A stretch of 64,000 bases of DNA from Lytechinus variegatus (taxonomy: Eukaryota; Echinodermata; Echinoidea; Temnopleuroida; Toxopneustidae): assembly GCF_018143015.1 (NCBI RefSeq), contig NC_054756.1:19613361-19677360 (forward strand). Reading direction: 5' to 3'. Below are positions 47,172 to 57,848 of this stretch, piece after piece. Every line of letters starts with the position of its first letter. The stretch's first letter is position 1. The position numbers were made by a program, and so were the translations under genes. The notes below the pieces were generated by a model, which ran no database searches, was not told the origin of the DNA, and saw only the letters and a program-made list of their open reading frames with translations.

Positions 47172-47771
47172 TTAAAGGGGAATCCAACCCAAATAAAGAC
47201 TTTTTTTATTTGGAAAAGAAAAATCAGACAAGTTGATAGGTGAAAGTTTGAACAAGATTGGACAAACAACAAGAAAGTTATGAATTTTTAGAAGTTGTAA
47301 ATATTGGTAATCACTATACCCATGGAGACTTCAAATTGGCCGCATATGGGATGTCATAGTGATGTAAGGCAAGGACTACCCTTTCATGTACTCCAATACA
47401 TATGGCTAAAAAATGTCATTTTTCCCAAAAGTTTTATTTCAAATTTTATTTTTCTTTCATGAGGACATAAGACAAAATACTACCTGGATTATATTTAGAT
47501 TACTGCCCCAGGAGAATGGGTACTTAGGAAAAAACACAAATCCCTGATAATAAAGTACATTGCCTATGGGAACGTTGTCCTTGCCCCTTGTCATAATTTA
47601 CTTACTTAGTTGCCAATATGAAATCTACATAGTATTAGTGATCTCAATTTTAAAGCAGCTATAATTTTCTTATTGCTTGTCCGATTTCTTTCAAACTTTC
47701 ACCATTCTGTTTGATTTATTTTTCTCCTTCCCAACACAACTTTTTATGGCCACGGCTGGATTCCCCTTTAA
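47172..47771. mobile_element. 600-bp palindromic MITE (TTAAAGGGGAATCC family)
   Basis: Starts TTAAAGGGGAATCCAACCC and ends GGCTGGATTCCCCTTTAA. The arms pair over much of their length, for example AAAAATCAGACAAGTTGATA with its diverged inverse. It sits in the right part of the 5.2-kb element and is related in layout to the element at 59804-60417. Confidence 0.8.
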
Positions 47772-48245
47772 ATGAAAAATTGACATCCTGGTTCTTCCCG
47801 CATACATTTTGTACATAGTTTTTGTATCTCATCAACTTACCACAGATGATGGCACAAATTACCCCATATATGGGGCAAGTTGAGCCATTTGACATTGTTT
47901 TTTCAAAGGTCAGGATGACTTTCAGTGTGGGGGTAGAAAGTTATATATAGGTGAAAAACATTTCCCAAGAATCAAATTCAAAGGCAAGGTACTTATTTCT
48001 ACAATATTACTAGTCATATCAATTCTAACATGCAAAATGTCAAAGTGTCACAACTTACCCCGCCTTCCCCTACTAAGCAAAAAGTCATTGTCATTAAGCA
48101 TACAATTCCTTTGAAAATGACCTTAATAGTCTGTAGTGAGGCCAAAATAATTTAGTTGTCGCATCAGAGGGCGGGAAGGGTCGGCCGGTCGGTCGGATAT
48201 TCTATTTTACCTTTTAGGGCGGACGCGGGTCCTTTTCTAACGATA

Positions 48246-48405
48246 AGACCCGTTGCATAAAACTTTTGTCCCCCGACCCCCCCCCCCTCCAAAAAAAAAC
48301 TTTGGAAAAAAAAAATATGCCATTCAAAATTTCACACTGAAAAATTTCTGGGGAAACAAAATTGCCAGAGTTTTTTTAAAAACAAAAGTTATATGCAACA
48401 GGTCT
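48246..48405. mobile_element. 160-bp palindromic MITE
   Basis: AGACCCGTTGCATAAAACTTTTG at the left is mirrored by CAAAAGTTATATGCAACAGGTCT at the right (two mismatches in about 22 bp). The interior is a C run plus A-rich sequence. Confidence 0.72.
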
Positions 48406-48409
48406 ATTG

Positions 48410-49005
48410 TCGATGTTCCAATACGCTATTCATAAGTTTCCGTTTTTGTAAGGAAAGAGCGACAAACTAAAAAATTTTAGTCGTTCGGCACATTTTTAAA
48501 GTTAAATTTATTTTTTTCAGAAATGACAGTCTAAAGAATAGGGTCGGTTTAGTTACGACAAACAAGTTTGTTTGTTTTGTATTACATTTCTCTTTTTTTG
48601 GAGGCATAAGACAGAAGTCTTTTGTCCGTATGAAAGCTCTCGTTGTAACGACTTACCTTTTTTTCAGAATTGTATCATGCGAGATGGCACAACAAAATAA
48701 TTGATCAATCTTGTTTGACAGTGTCAGTGAATGTCCGTTTCTCCCTACAAAATAAATAAGAAGTGTTTTTCAATCATGGTTTGTTAGAAGGGAAGCGTTT
48801 TTTGCGCCATAAAACAGATATGTGTAATCTCAAATCTACAATTGCATGATATCACGAATATTGGGGCACCGCAAGGGCAACATGCCGAGAGGGTGATAAA
48901 TATCTAAATACTTGTAAACGTTATAAATTGAGCGCATCGGGCATTTTCGGGCAAAAAGTTTTCATCGAGAGACCAATAGAATAACCCGACTAGAAAGAAC
49001 AAAGT
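48410..49005. other. Intron DNA, nothing recognised
   Basis: AT-rich, with poly-T/A runs. No exon or element was identified. Confidence 0.5.
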
Positions 49006-49009
49006 GCCT

Positions 49010-49800
49010 CAAACAGTGTGTACCATTTCGTGTTCACAGTGTGGAACACAGTGTATTCACAGTGTGAAATCACCTGCACACTGTTGAATCCGGGGGGGCA
49101 CTTACATTGACGAGTGGATACAATGCGCGACCAAAAAAAAAACGTAAAAAGGATGTCTTTTTCACGATAGGGCACGTTACGTACGCAACGTGATAAGGGT
49201 GTCAAAAACACAACAATGTTGAAACTTAAGGGTATCTATTTCGCTAGGAAAGTTACGTGTTTAGGGTCAAATTCGCGGGGAAGATAAAAACAAAATTAAA
49301 ATGTTTTATAAAGGATGTCCTTTTTGCACCAACACTAAGTGTTTAGAGTCCGATTTGCACGAGGCGTGGAAGGTGAGGTCGTCATGTGTAAAACCCACGA
49401 CCGAAGGACCCGTGACATAATTAACATATTCCTGTACTTGTTTAGGGGTGCATTTTAGGGAATACTTGGTAAGAGGATCATTTTCTTCCCAATACTTGTT
49501 AATGGGTGCATTTTCAGAGTATGGAAAATACGTGTTTAGGGTGCTTTTCGAGACCCCGTGGTCGCGCATGGTATCCACTCGTAAATGGAAGTGGCCCCCC
49601 GGGGTTGATTCTTGGCATTTCAACAGTGTGAATCATACCTCCGCATAGTCGTCTAGGTAAACACACTGTGAAGAGTCACACTCTTGAGGTGTCCACAGTG
49701 TGGAAATATCTCCACACTGTTGAATTTGAGCATTTTAACAGTATGAATAAAAAATTACACACAGTCCTTCCTCAATGTGAATACATTGTGATTACACTAT
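49010..49800. mobile_element. CACAGTGTG-repeat element interrupted by a second element
   Basis: Multiple direct and inverted copies of CACAGTGTG/CACACTGTT flank a separate insertion. The left CACACTGTTGAAT and the right CAACAGTGTGAAT are separated by the 513-bp element at 49090-49602. It is probably a palindromic MITE split by insertion, with the outer limits uncertain. Confidence 0.55.
49090..49602. mobile_element. 513-bp element with ~43-bp terminal inverted repeats
   Basis: The left end starts CCGGGGGGGCACTTACATT and continues GACGAGTGGATACAATGCGC. The right end is the inverse, with four or so mismatches. The flanks TGTTGAAT and GGTTGATT could be a diverged 8-bp target duplication. The interior has repeated words of the type GTGTTTAGGGT(G/C). 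Non-coding. Confidence 0.75.
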
Positions 49801-49913
49801 GTGACATGTGTTCTTTACAACAGGGTTAAGATGATATGCCAATGAATTTCAATATAGCAAAACAGTACATAATACACTAGTAACCGTCTTATTGTTCTTA
49901 TATACATTGGCAG

Positions 49914-50093
49914 TTAACAATGCAGGGGTCATAGCCGTCGGGATTCCCGAGCAGATCAGGCGGGAGAAGATCGACAATCTGTTCAGTGTGAACGTGATCG
50001 GGAATATGAGACTTACGCAAGCTGTCCTGCCTCACATGAAAGAGAGGAGAGCTGGGAAGATTGTTTCGATGTCAAGTGGTTTAGGAAGGCAAG
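49914..50093 (+). CDS. SDR copy 2, exon 2: NNAG region and catalytic Ser
   Basis: 180 bp, phase 1-1. The acceptor TTGGCAG ends at 49913 and the donor is GTAATA. The junction codon gives I-NNAGV, so the canonical NNAG motif is intact here, unlike copies 1 and 3. It then reads FSVNVIGNMRLTQAVLPHMK and GKIVSMSSGLGRQG, with the catalytic Ser in the usual place. Confidence 0.92.
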
Positions 50094-50383
50094 GTAATAT
50101 CATCAATACCAATGATACCCATGATACTAGGCGTGGATCCAGGATTTTTCTGAAGGGGGTAAATTTTGTCCCAAATATTAGATAAGCCCCCCCCCCAAAA
50201 AAAAAAAAAAAATAAATAAATAAATAAATAAAATTAAATAAATAAATCACTCTAACATGAATGAAGTGCGCTTAGGCTCTTCTCACTTCTCTCTCCCTCT
50301 TACCGAGTTGCCCCCCCCCCCCTTCCTTCGTCTCTACTCTCCCCCTCTCTCTTATCATTATTTCTTCATCTCTATCCCTCCAG

Positions 50384-50477
50384 GTCGACCATATTATGAT
50401 TTTTATTGTTCAACAAAGTTCGCAGTTGAAGGCTTTTACGAATCCTTGGCTGCCGGCTTGAGGCCATACAACATTCG
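50384..50477 (+). CDS. SDR copy 2, exon 3: catalytic YxxxK
   Basis: 94 bp, from phase 1 to phase 2. The acceptor CCTCCAG ends at 50383 and the donor is GTATGT. It encodes GRPYYDFYCSTKFAVEGFYE with the YCSTK catalytic pair, then SLAAGLRPYNIR. The intron before it holds a hAT-like G-rich end (about 50133-50165) and an AAAT microsatellite (about 50209-50245). Confidence 0.93.
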
Positions 50478-50789
50478 GTATGTAGATCTATAATTAACAT
50501 GACTAGTACGTCACCAGAAGTTGTGTCTGATTGGTCAGCATTTTGTGGGAACATCAAAAGTATAGGGATCGGGTGGTAATGATATCAGAAAATATCCTTG
50601 CTAACGTGTGTGTCGGGAAACTTTAGGAATACAATCTCTAGATCCTGAATATCATACATTGACAATGAGAACAAATTTTGCGTGTTTTGCAAGATAATTT
50701 TGAGTTCACCCCATCTATTTTAATAATATTCATCATTTATACGATTGTCCCCCCCCCCCCTCTCTCTCTCTCTACCACTCACTCTCTAG

Positions 50790-51144
50790 AGTCTGTCTAG
50801 TAGAGTTTGGTCGAGTTGGTACAGGACTGGATGACAGAGTTTGTGCCAGCGTTGATGCATTGTTAGGCGACGACGAGATCGATGACTTGGACCGCAAGCA
50901 TCTAGGTCATATTCAACGGTCCATCCGGATATCAAAGGCGACCGACGCTGAGAAGATAGCCAAGGAGATCCAGGACCGGTGCATAGACAAGGAGAAGCCC
51001 GTACTTCGACATTTCCTGAAGGATGAGCAAGTGCGGCAAACCATGATAAAGGATTTAAGTGATACGACCGGAGAACGTTCCATCGCAGGAAACCTAGAGC
51101 GTATAGGATATTCATCTTCTGACATTCTTATGTCATTGCATTGA
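50790..51144 (+). CDS. SDR copy 2, exon 4: C-terminal part
   Basis: 355 bp, start phase 2, acceptor CTCTCTAG ending at 50789, stop TGA at 51142-51144. It opens VCLVEFGRVGTGLDDRV, so the P of the common VEPGP motif is Phe here. The following charged region and TDAEKIAKEIQDRC...PVLRHFLKDE keep the family layout. The tail is nine residues longer than in copy 1. Confidence 0.9.
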
Positions 51145-51172
51145 TAATTGTTATATTATCACAATAGATATC

Positions 51173-51178
51173 AATAAA
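51173..51178 (+). other. Polyadenylation signal, SDR copy 2
   Basis: AATAAA 29 bp after the stop codon, giving a very short 3' untranslated region if used. Another AATAAA lies near 51321. Confidence 0.6.
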
Positions 51179-51611
51179 TAGAATTAACTGGCTCCTACAT
51201 TCCAAAGGTTGTGCTCCGAGATAGGGGCAATCGCAGCCAAACTGAGTCAGACAAGTAAAGGAGAAAAAATGGAAAGAACAGAGATTGTTTAAAAGGAGAC
51301 AAAACGTCATGCAACTGCACAATAAATGCATTTTATATTTTGAAAATTTTCTTTAAGATTATATGATATCAAAATACGAGGGAAATTATATATTCAGTTT
51401 TTATGTGGTCTGGAGTTAAGGGCCTGTTAACGAGATTTGAAGAGGGGCTGCTGGATTTGAAAACAAATGTTAACAAGCCCAAAGGAATATTTCCACTACA
51501 AAATGAGGTGATATTGGTAAAAAGAAAAACCTGACAAGCAAGAAAAGGGGGGCTCGCTCCAAAATAAAGGTAATTTGGGTCAAATTTATACCTTTTAGGC
51601 ATACCAAACTG

Positions 51612-51794
51612 GTGGGTGTTTCATAAAGCTATTCGTAAATTAAAATCGACTTTAAGAACGACTGATGAATCTTTCTTACAAGCCAGATAATCACCAATGA
51701 ACCTTGAATGGTGAATATCATTTACCACAAGAAGGATCACCGGTCGTTCTTAAAGTCACTCCTAACACACGAAAAGCACTATGAAACCAACCCC
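51612..51794. mobile_element. Palindromic MITE, second member of the 18.4-kb family
   Basis: It starts GTGGGTGTTTCATAAAGCT and ends with the degraded inverse near CACTATGAAACCAACCCC. Internally it shares GACTTTAAGAACGAC and AGGATCACCGGTCGTTCTTA with 18368-18540. It lies about 0.5 kb after SDR copy 2. Confidence 0.78.
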
Positions 51795-51859
51795 AGGTGA
51801 CCAGGGGGTTCTGCCTATGTTGTATTCACAGCACCCCTCGAATAATCCTGAATTGATAC

Positions 51860-52679
51860 ATCCGCAGATGTGGAGACTGATGACGTCATCCACTCACTAT
51901 TTCTTTAGCATTTTATTATATGAAATATTCTAATTTTCTCCTCATTTTCTCCTCAGGGGAGGCGCAATAGCTCAGTCGGTAGAGCAGGGGTTTCGGATTC
52001 CGCTGACCCGGGTTCGATTCCCAAAGGGTGCGCTAGTGCCCTTTGTTAAGGCATATATCCTCATAACCAGGTCCCTCGGAGAGGATCTTAAACCGTTGGT
52101 CCCCTGGTTGCTTGCTCACATGCATTCGTGCTTTCGTAGCAGTCAGGTAAATATCCTCGGTATAACATAACATTATCAAGTGATACAACAATTAATTCTT
52201 CCATGAACATATGGAATTAGCATTGCTTGATATTATACTATGCTTCAGTCAAGTTGTCCTTTATTGTCAAATCTACAAAAAAATGAAATAATGTATAATT
52301 TAAATTTAAAAAAAGAATAGTGAGTGAGGGACATCATCGACTGTCTTTCATTTGACAGGGCAAATGAGACATTGACTTATTGTTCAGACATATTATGATT
52401 AGCTTTTGTTTTTGCTCTGCTCTGAAGCGCCTTGAACATCGAATCAAGATGGAAAGTGCGCTATACAAATATCACATATTATCATTATTATTTGCATGTT
52501 ACTCAGTTGTGCATTACACTTTTTTGTGAAAACTAAGCGAAACTTTAAATGTCATACCTTTTTTTTTATTTTACGTCCGATTTTGAAGAAATTTTCAGTG
52601 TTATGCTAGTTTGTTTTAATTTTTTTTTTTTACCTTTTTATTTAAATCCACATTTTTCTGGGATGGACTTGACCTTTAA
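51860..52679. mobile_element. Interrupted foldback element related to 59804-60417
   Basis: The right part (about 52500-52679) reads AAGCGAAACTTTAAATGTCA and so on to GGGATGGACTTGACCTTTAA, close to the right end at 60417. The left side keeps only GATGACGTCATCCACTCACTATTTC. Between them lies a tRNA-SINE, so the element was broken by that insertion and later loss. Confidence 0.6.
51961..52494 (+). mobile_element. tRNA-derived SINE (head, core and LINE-like tail)
   Basis: The head 51961-52034 has an A box TAGCTCAGTCGG (51968-51979) and a B box GGTTCGATTCC (52011-52021). Its ends GGCGCA and TGCGCT can pair as an acceptor stem, but the T stem is poor. A core with CTCGGAGAGGATCTTAAACC followed by GTTGGTCCC lies at about 52074-52105. 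A tail with GAAGCGCCTTGAACATCG, GTGCGCTATACAAATATCAC and TATTATCATTATT ends near 52494. The stretch about 52200-52360 belongs to the foldback element, so the tail may be separated from the head. Confidence 0.65.
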
Positions 52680-52689
52680 GTGTTAGTAT

Positions 52690-55140
52690 ATTTGATATTG
52701 TAAATCAATACCCTTTTTAATTTGGTAATGTGGAGGTGGGCCTATACTGTATTTGTTTTAGATTGAAAAGGTGATTTAGGAGAAATTTCATATTGTAAGT
52801 ACCGAATGACCACGAATAAAGTTTTTTTTTTTAGCTTACTTCAGTGGTCAGGTTTAGTCATTCCGAAGCAATCTTGCTACCATTATTATATATACATGTA
52901 TCGCAATTTGGTAATACGAAGGTACTTTGTGTTTTAGATTGAATCAAGAATAGTTTACGATGCTTTCTTTGCGGCAAAGCCGAATTTTTAAAGTTTAGTT
53001 TTTAACCAATAATACAATACAATATAAAAATACAGTGTTGAAATTTACTTATATCTAGTTATATGCAACAAAGTATACCGTAGATGAATCTAAATCGATA
53101 CTCATGAAATAGGGAAATATGTAAAATACATGTAATTTACCTAATGTATTACAATTATCATTTTTATTTTTTCTGGCATTGAAAAGGTGGTCTATAAGAT
53201 ATGTCATCATGTATCTGTGAATTTTAATGATTTCAAAACAATCTTCTAACATTATGTATTATATATTTGATATCATATATTTTATGTCGAAATGTGCATT
53301 TGGTGTAAACCGATATTTTCATTTATATATTTATATTAATCATGTTTATTGGGAATATCATCTGCCTTAGATGTGTGATTTGTAGTAATTAAGTTGAGCA
53401 ATGCCTTTTTGAAGTGATTCCTCAATTATAAGATGTGTTTATACATGTATGTATAGCGAGCGAGCGGTTTGGGAAAAAAATCAAATCTGAAGTTGTAAAA
53501 ACTCACTTTTTAGTAAATTATGGCGCTCACTAATGTAAAAAAAAAAGTTTTTCCTACGAGGATTTTTTTGAGGGGGTGGGGCAAGTATTCCCCTGCCCCC
53601 TCCCCAGTTCCGCCGTTCCTTTTTGTAGATATTTGGAAAAATAATGCATCTCAACATTAACCTTTTGACTGTAATGCTATCCAATGCAATCCTATTCAAT
53701 GCAATCTTGAACAATAAAATCCTGAACAATGAACTGTATGTATCGAATGACCACGAATAAATGCAATTGTTTTTGCATTTCTTTCTTCTTTTTTTGTTTG
53801 TATTTCTGTCTGTAGATTTGCTTTGTCCTATGCCATTTATAAATTAAAGGTGTGTATTCCAGGCAATGCCCTTATAAAATGGACCCTACTTTTTTTTTAA
53901 TGGTTTGTTGTTAATTCGAGGGTGCTCTCACCGATTACCATTTTACGAGGCGGCCATCATTTTCAGGCTTAACCGCTCACGATGGCGGTCTCCTGCATTC
54001 GTTTAAACTGTTATTTCTTTTCATTGAATATTGCTACTTTTTTATATTAATTTTTCATTGCTTTGTTATGACTATTGCTTAAATTGTTTTGTAAAACTTA
54101 ATTGTATCACCTAGATGTTATGTTGAATATTTATGCTGAGTGCAGAAATAAAATGAAATAAAATCAAATCAAATTATCCATTGAAAACATAACATTGCAC
54201 ACAAATTAATTACCTTTTCCTTCAATTGTGGCACAGGAGTGAAAAGTTATCTGAAAACATTATTTTTTTTCTATTACAAAAACATGATTTTTTTTCTTTT
54301 ACAAAACACTTCTTCTTGGTATTCAAAATAGCCTCCATAGTCCCCTGTACAGCATATTTGGAATCAGCACGTTAAGATTAACAAGGAATCATAAAAAAAA
54401 AAGAAAATATATCAAAAATAAAACCAAATAAAATAATGAGATACCAACTTTTTAAAATACAAATTCGATGAAAACGCCATGGTTATTCAAAGTTTAACAT
54501 TTCCGATGAAAACAGTTTCCTACATGTCACTGTCAATATACGATGCGTGAGCAAATGTTTTTTTTTCTTTTTAATACAGATATTGTCAACCTAGAACGAA
54601 AAAAAGAATATACTACTTATCTTAATGCAATATAATCATTGCTGAAACGATATTTTGTTTAGGAGGCATATTTTCACACACGTGTATGAAATTATGATGT
54701 AATTACGAATTTATAGTGGGGGCATGACATTATCAGCTTTTATACTCCTCTTTATAACTCCTCAAAAAAGTTAGGAAAAGAGTTTGGCCATTAATTTATC
54801 CCAACTCCCAATTTCATGCACGCAATGCATATTTGATATCATTCAAAAGATCATTTAATATTTTTAACGATACCTACATGATATTAGTATGTTTCACATG
54901 GAAGAGCAGGGCACTGAAATGTGAGGCAAGTTTTCAAATTCAGAAGTTGCAAAATTACACAATATTAAAAGTCACAGTATTTGTTTTTTCCGTGGTGATG
55001 AGCAGGGTCGGATCGAGGATTTCCGAAAGGGGGGTGGGGTAAATTTTTCGGAGGAAAACTAATTTTTCGGAGGAAAACTTTGACACGCCCCCAATGAAAA
55101 AAAAATCGACCACAAGGATATTGAGTTTCTCAGCGGTTTC
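52690..55140. other. Intergenic DNA between SDR copies 2 and 3
   Basis: AT-rich with no gene recognised. Short G-rich hAT-like ends occur near 53565-53620 and 55006-55050. Two short copies of GTACCGAATGACCACGAATAAA-like sequence lie at about 52799 and 53739. Confidence 0.5.
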
Positions 55141-55149
55141 TTTTGTTTA

Positions 55150-55305
55150 CATTCACGTTGACATCGACATTAATATACCTCATAAACACACCTCTGCACA
55201 AGCAAACGCATAACAAACAAACAAACATGCATGGGTGTTTCAAACCACGACTCAAATCATGTAATCTCACAGATGTCCATATTAATGTCAATGTTAAGGT
55301 GCATG
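55150..55305. mobile_element. Short palindromic element
   Basis: CACGTTGACATCGACATTAATAT at the left pairs with ATATTAATGTCAATGTTAAG at the right, with a few mismatches. Confidence 0.5.
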
Positions 55306-55437
55306 AAAACAAAATATATAATATTTCTCCTCACATTTCGGGTTTCATTATTGTATATTGATGTTTCAGGATGTTTCCAGTCTCCTACTGGACAATGGTG
55401 TACATGGTGTATCCGCACTTGTTGGTCTGTCTTTGGG

Positions 55438-55608
55438 GCTTTTCACACGTGAATCTTGAATCATCAATGTAACGATGATGAGAGGTGTTCGTGATTATAA
55501 TCATGTAGGGGTTTCAATTTCACACGTGCATACAATTCTTCATTAGGCTTATTTTTCACTAGAATCATCATTGAGATTAAGATTTGCTTTACCGTGTGAA
55601 AGGGCTAT
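55438..55608. mobile_element. Palindromic MITE (CCCTTTCACAC-type end)
   Basis: GGCTTTTCACACGTGAATC at the left is mirrored by CTTTACCGTGTGAAAGGGCT at the right, and ATCATCAATG pairs with CATTGAGATT. About 170 bp, non-coding. Confidence 0.6.
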
Positions 55609-55962
55609 TTGGCAGGTAATCATGAGAGCGGGCCAGTTGAACCTTACTTTGTATGTAGGAATAGGGGGAAATAAAAAAAATAATAATGATAATGAAGAGA
55701 TACCAGAAAGATCAGGTTCAATGAGCATTCTACATTCCCATTCATTCCTGTTGACCTTTGCATGTCTGGCTAGGTATATTGTCTGCTGTCAATAATTGCG
55801 TGACAAAGGTATTATCTATGCTGTGTGTTTGTCACATCATATTAAGAGACTGATGATTAACGCGAGCTTTTTGATCCAGTGATAGTTATGTACATCTTTA
55901 ATAAAAACATTCAGTCAGTTTCGCCAGCCTTGAAGTTTTGTTGGCTGATACCTTGTTTCAGC

Positions 55963-56241
55963 ATGTGCCTTTCAATCAACATGCTTCATATTTGGAGCAG
56001 CAAACTTGAGAAGCAGACGATTTTTGTGATGATATCATTCGATCCGGACACTAGCTTCCGGTCGTATGTTCCACGTATATCTGGAATATCATGGAGAACC
56101 TTGGGAAAATGGAATTTTAAATGGTTAACAATCAATGACAAATTTGCCTCTAAATCAAAATATGCAGACATTTTCCAATATAAAACACATGGAACTAAGA
56201 TTGCCAAAGGCAAACAGGAACTGCACATCGATTTTCCATGA
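55963..56241 (+). CDS. Possible terminal coding exon of an unrecognised gene
   Basis: A frame of about 92 codons follows a reasonable 3' splice site (CTTGTTTCAG, AG at 55960-55961). It begins MCLSINMLHIWSSKLEKQ, includes SFRSYVPRISGISWRTLGKW, and ends GKQELHIDFP at a TGA. The composition is balanced rather than low-complexity. I do not recognise the family. A degraded relative lies at 26150-26490. It could be the last exon of a gene whose other exons are lost or lie between 52.7 and 55.9 kb, or part of a mobile element. Confidence 0.35.
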   Translation: MCLSINMLHIWSSKLEKQTIFVMISFDPDTSFRSYVPRISGISWRTLGKWNFKWLTINDKFASKSKYADIFQYKTHGTKIAKGKQELHIDFP

Positions 56242-56414
56242 TTTAAGTCATTTGTTATTAACTGCGCATACAATCTGCGTATATAATATAAAGTTCTAAT
56301 CATGAACTGCTTCAAGCCCTTCTCATGGTAACGATCATAAGACCAAAGTAGGCAAGTATACCGATTTTCTTGATGTAACAGGGGTCAGTCCCCTGTTAGT
56401 GAATTCATTATGTA

Positions 56415-56621
56415 AAGGCATGGTCACACCGGCCGGCGTTATGGAGCGGTAGGGAAAGAGGGTCGAATTTCGCTCTCAAAATTGGGGAAAAATCGAAAAC
56501 AAAAAAACAACAACAATCGAAATCGAAAATGGTAAACGGTAGCGAGCGATGATGATTTTTTTCTCTCTGCTCCACGACCGCTCCAACAAAAAATTACGCT
56601 CGGCCGGTGTGACCATGCCTT
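56415..56621. mobile_element. Palindromic MITE (GGCATGGTCACAC family)
   Basis: AAGGCATGGTCACACCGGCC at the left pairs with GGCCGGTGTGACCATGCCTT at the right. Inside, GGAGCGGT pairs with ACCGCTCC. It shares the CATGGTCACA end word with the hairpin at 59048. Confidence 0.82.
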
Positions 56622-56789
56622 ACGTGATGAATGTCCATCTCTTCATAGGTCCGTGGTCACATAAATCTTTGATTACAAAAAGTAGGAAAGGGGAAGGGAT
56701 TTTCAAAATACTACTAGATAGAAGAATCATTTGCAGTCAAATGAAAGGTTCGAGTGATCCGTTCCATTCCTGGTGAAACGTTGACTTTA

Positions 56790-57492
56790 CAGTGCGCCCC
56801 CCCCCAAAAAAAAAAAAAAAGCTATACACTTTTGAAATGGCTGCCATATTAAAAATATAGCACTTCGGTGAAAACACATACAGTAATACATGTATATGGA
56901 AGCGAATAAAGTCAACTTTCAAATAATACCAAAAAGTTGGAAAACTATTCATGCTTGAGCGAGCACTGTCCACTGAAACAAAGAGTATGAAAATTAGGCT
57001 GGGCCGGAATTAGCCTTCCAATTTATGTCAGTTTTTGAGAGGCAAATCATTCGGAAATTGCAAAGTTAAGGGAGTTGTGATAGATTAATGATCAATCGTG
57101 ACTAGTTTTGGTTGTTTAAGCAAATTTCATAAATTGTTTGATTGAACTGTGTTCATGGGAGTCGGGAGAATAGGGGGTGAGATAGGACTTTAAGTGGGAA
57201 AGGTAGGTTGATGGAATAAGGGTCAATAGAACCCCCCCCCCCCCCCTCTCTCTCTCTCTCCCGCCATCCCCTCCTGTTGAGAGACTGGTTGTCATGTACG
57301 CATGGAGTCCAGAGCAGAATGCTGATTTAATGATAAATTCTGAATTTGGGCATCAACTTTTTTTCCCCAACTTTTTGGTGTTATTTAAAAATTGACTCTA
57401 TTGGCTTCCCATATATATAAAGCCCCCCCCCCCGTGATATGTTTTTTTTTGGCAGTCATGTCAAAAGTGTATAGTTTTTGGGGACGCATAGT
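56790..57492. mobile_element. Degenerate mariner-type element
   Basis: The left end, CAGTGCG followed by a C run, an A run and GCTATACACTTTTGA, is mirrored by TCAAAAGTGTATAGTTTTTG and GGGGACGCATAG at the right. It also shares GCTTGAG(C/T)GAGCACTGTCC with the element at 21259-22232, so it is a distant member of that group. C runs of 9-13 nt and a CT microsatellite are inside. Confidence 0.6.
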
Positions 57493-57649
57493 TAGTTGGT
57501 GAAAGTTTGTGAAAAGCTTTCATTGAGGCAGTGTTGAGTCACCCATGCATAGTGGACGGAATTTACTAGCGGACACTTGGCCCGCCATACCCATGGGGCT
57601 TGCGTCAATGAAACCACTGTAAACCGCTTGATATTGTATCATTGGTTAG

Positions 57650-57657
57650 TATAAAAG
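57650..57657 (+). promoter_or_regulatory. TATA box of SDR copy 3
   Basis: TATAAAAG, 192 bp before the start codon at 57849. An inverted CCAAT-like ATTGGTT lies directly before it. This arrangement fits a core promoter, with a leader of about 160 nt. Confidence 0.55.
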
Positions 57658-57848
57658 AGGTTTGGTCATGGACCCACAGTAACAATAAACTGATCATCCG
57701 TGGATAGGTCCCTGGGCTTGGTTGATCAGTAGACGGGTTAATCGCGATGTAGCGGTGGCAGTACCGTGGACCTTACCCATCTAAAGGCTTACTCATTCCA
57801 TTTTTTAAATCTGAATTTATATGAAATGCTTTAGTATTAGCCCCAAAC

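Larger units (their letters stand above)
42902..48070. mobile_element. 5.2-kb TA-flanked DNA element with nested insertions
   Basis: It starts GGGGAAGGCGGGGTAAGTTG and ends with the exact 20-bp inverse, flanked by TA at 42900-42901 and 48071-48072. The word GGGGCAAGTTGAGCCA occurs at 42937, 43305 and 47872, all in the same direct orientation, although the ends are inverted. No transposase-like frame was found. The interior is largely made of later insertions (43335-47044 and 47172-47771). It lies in SDR copy 2 intron 1. Confidence 0.85.

Noticed and set aside
51961-52034. Functional tRNA gene
   Set aside because: A and B boxes are good, but the T stem does not pair, and a SINE-type core and tail follow. 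It is a SINE head.
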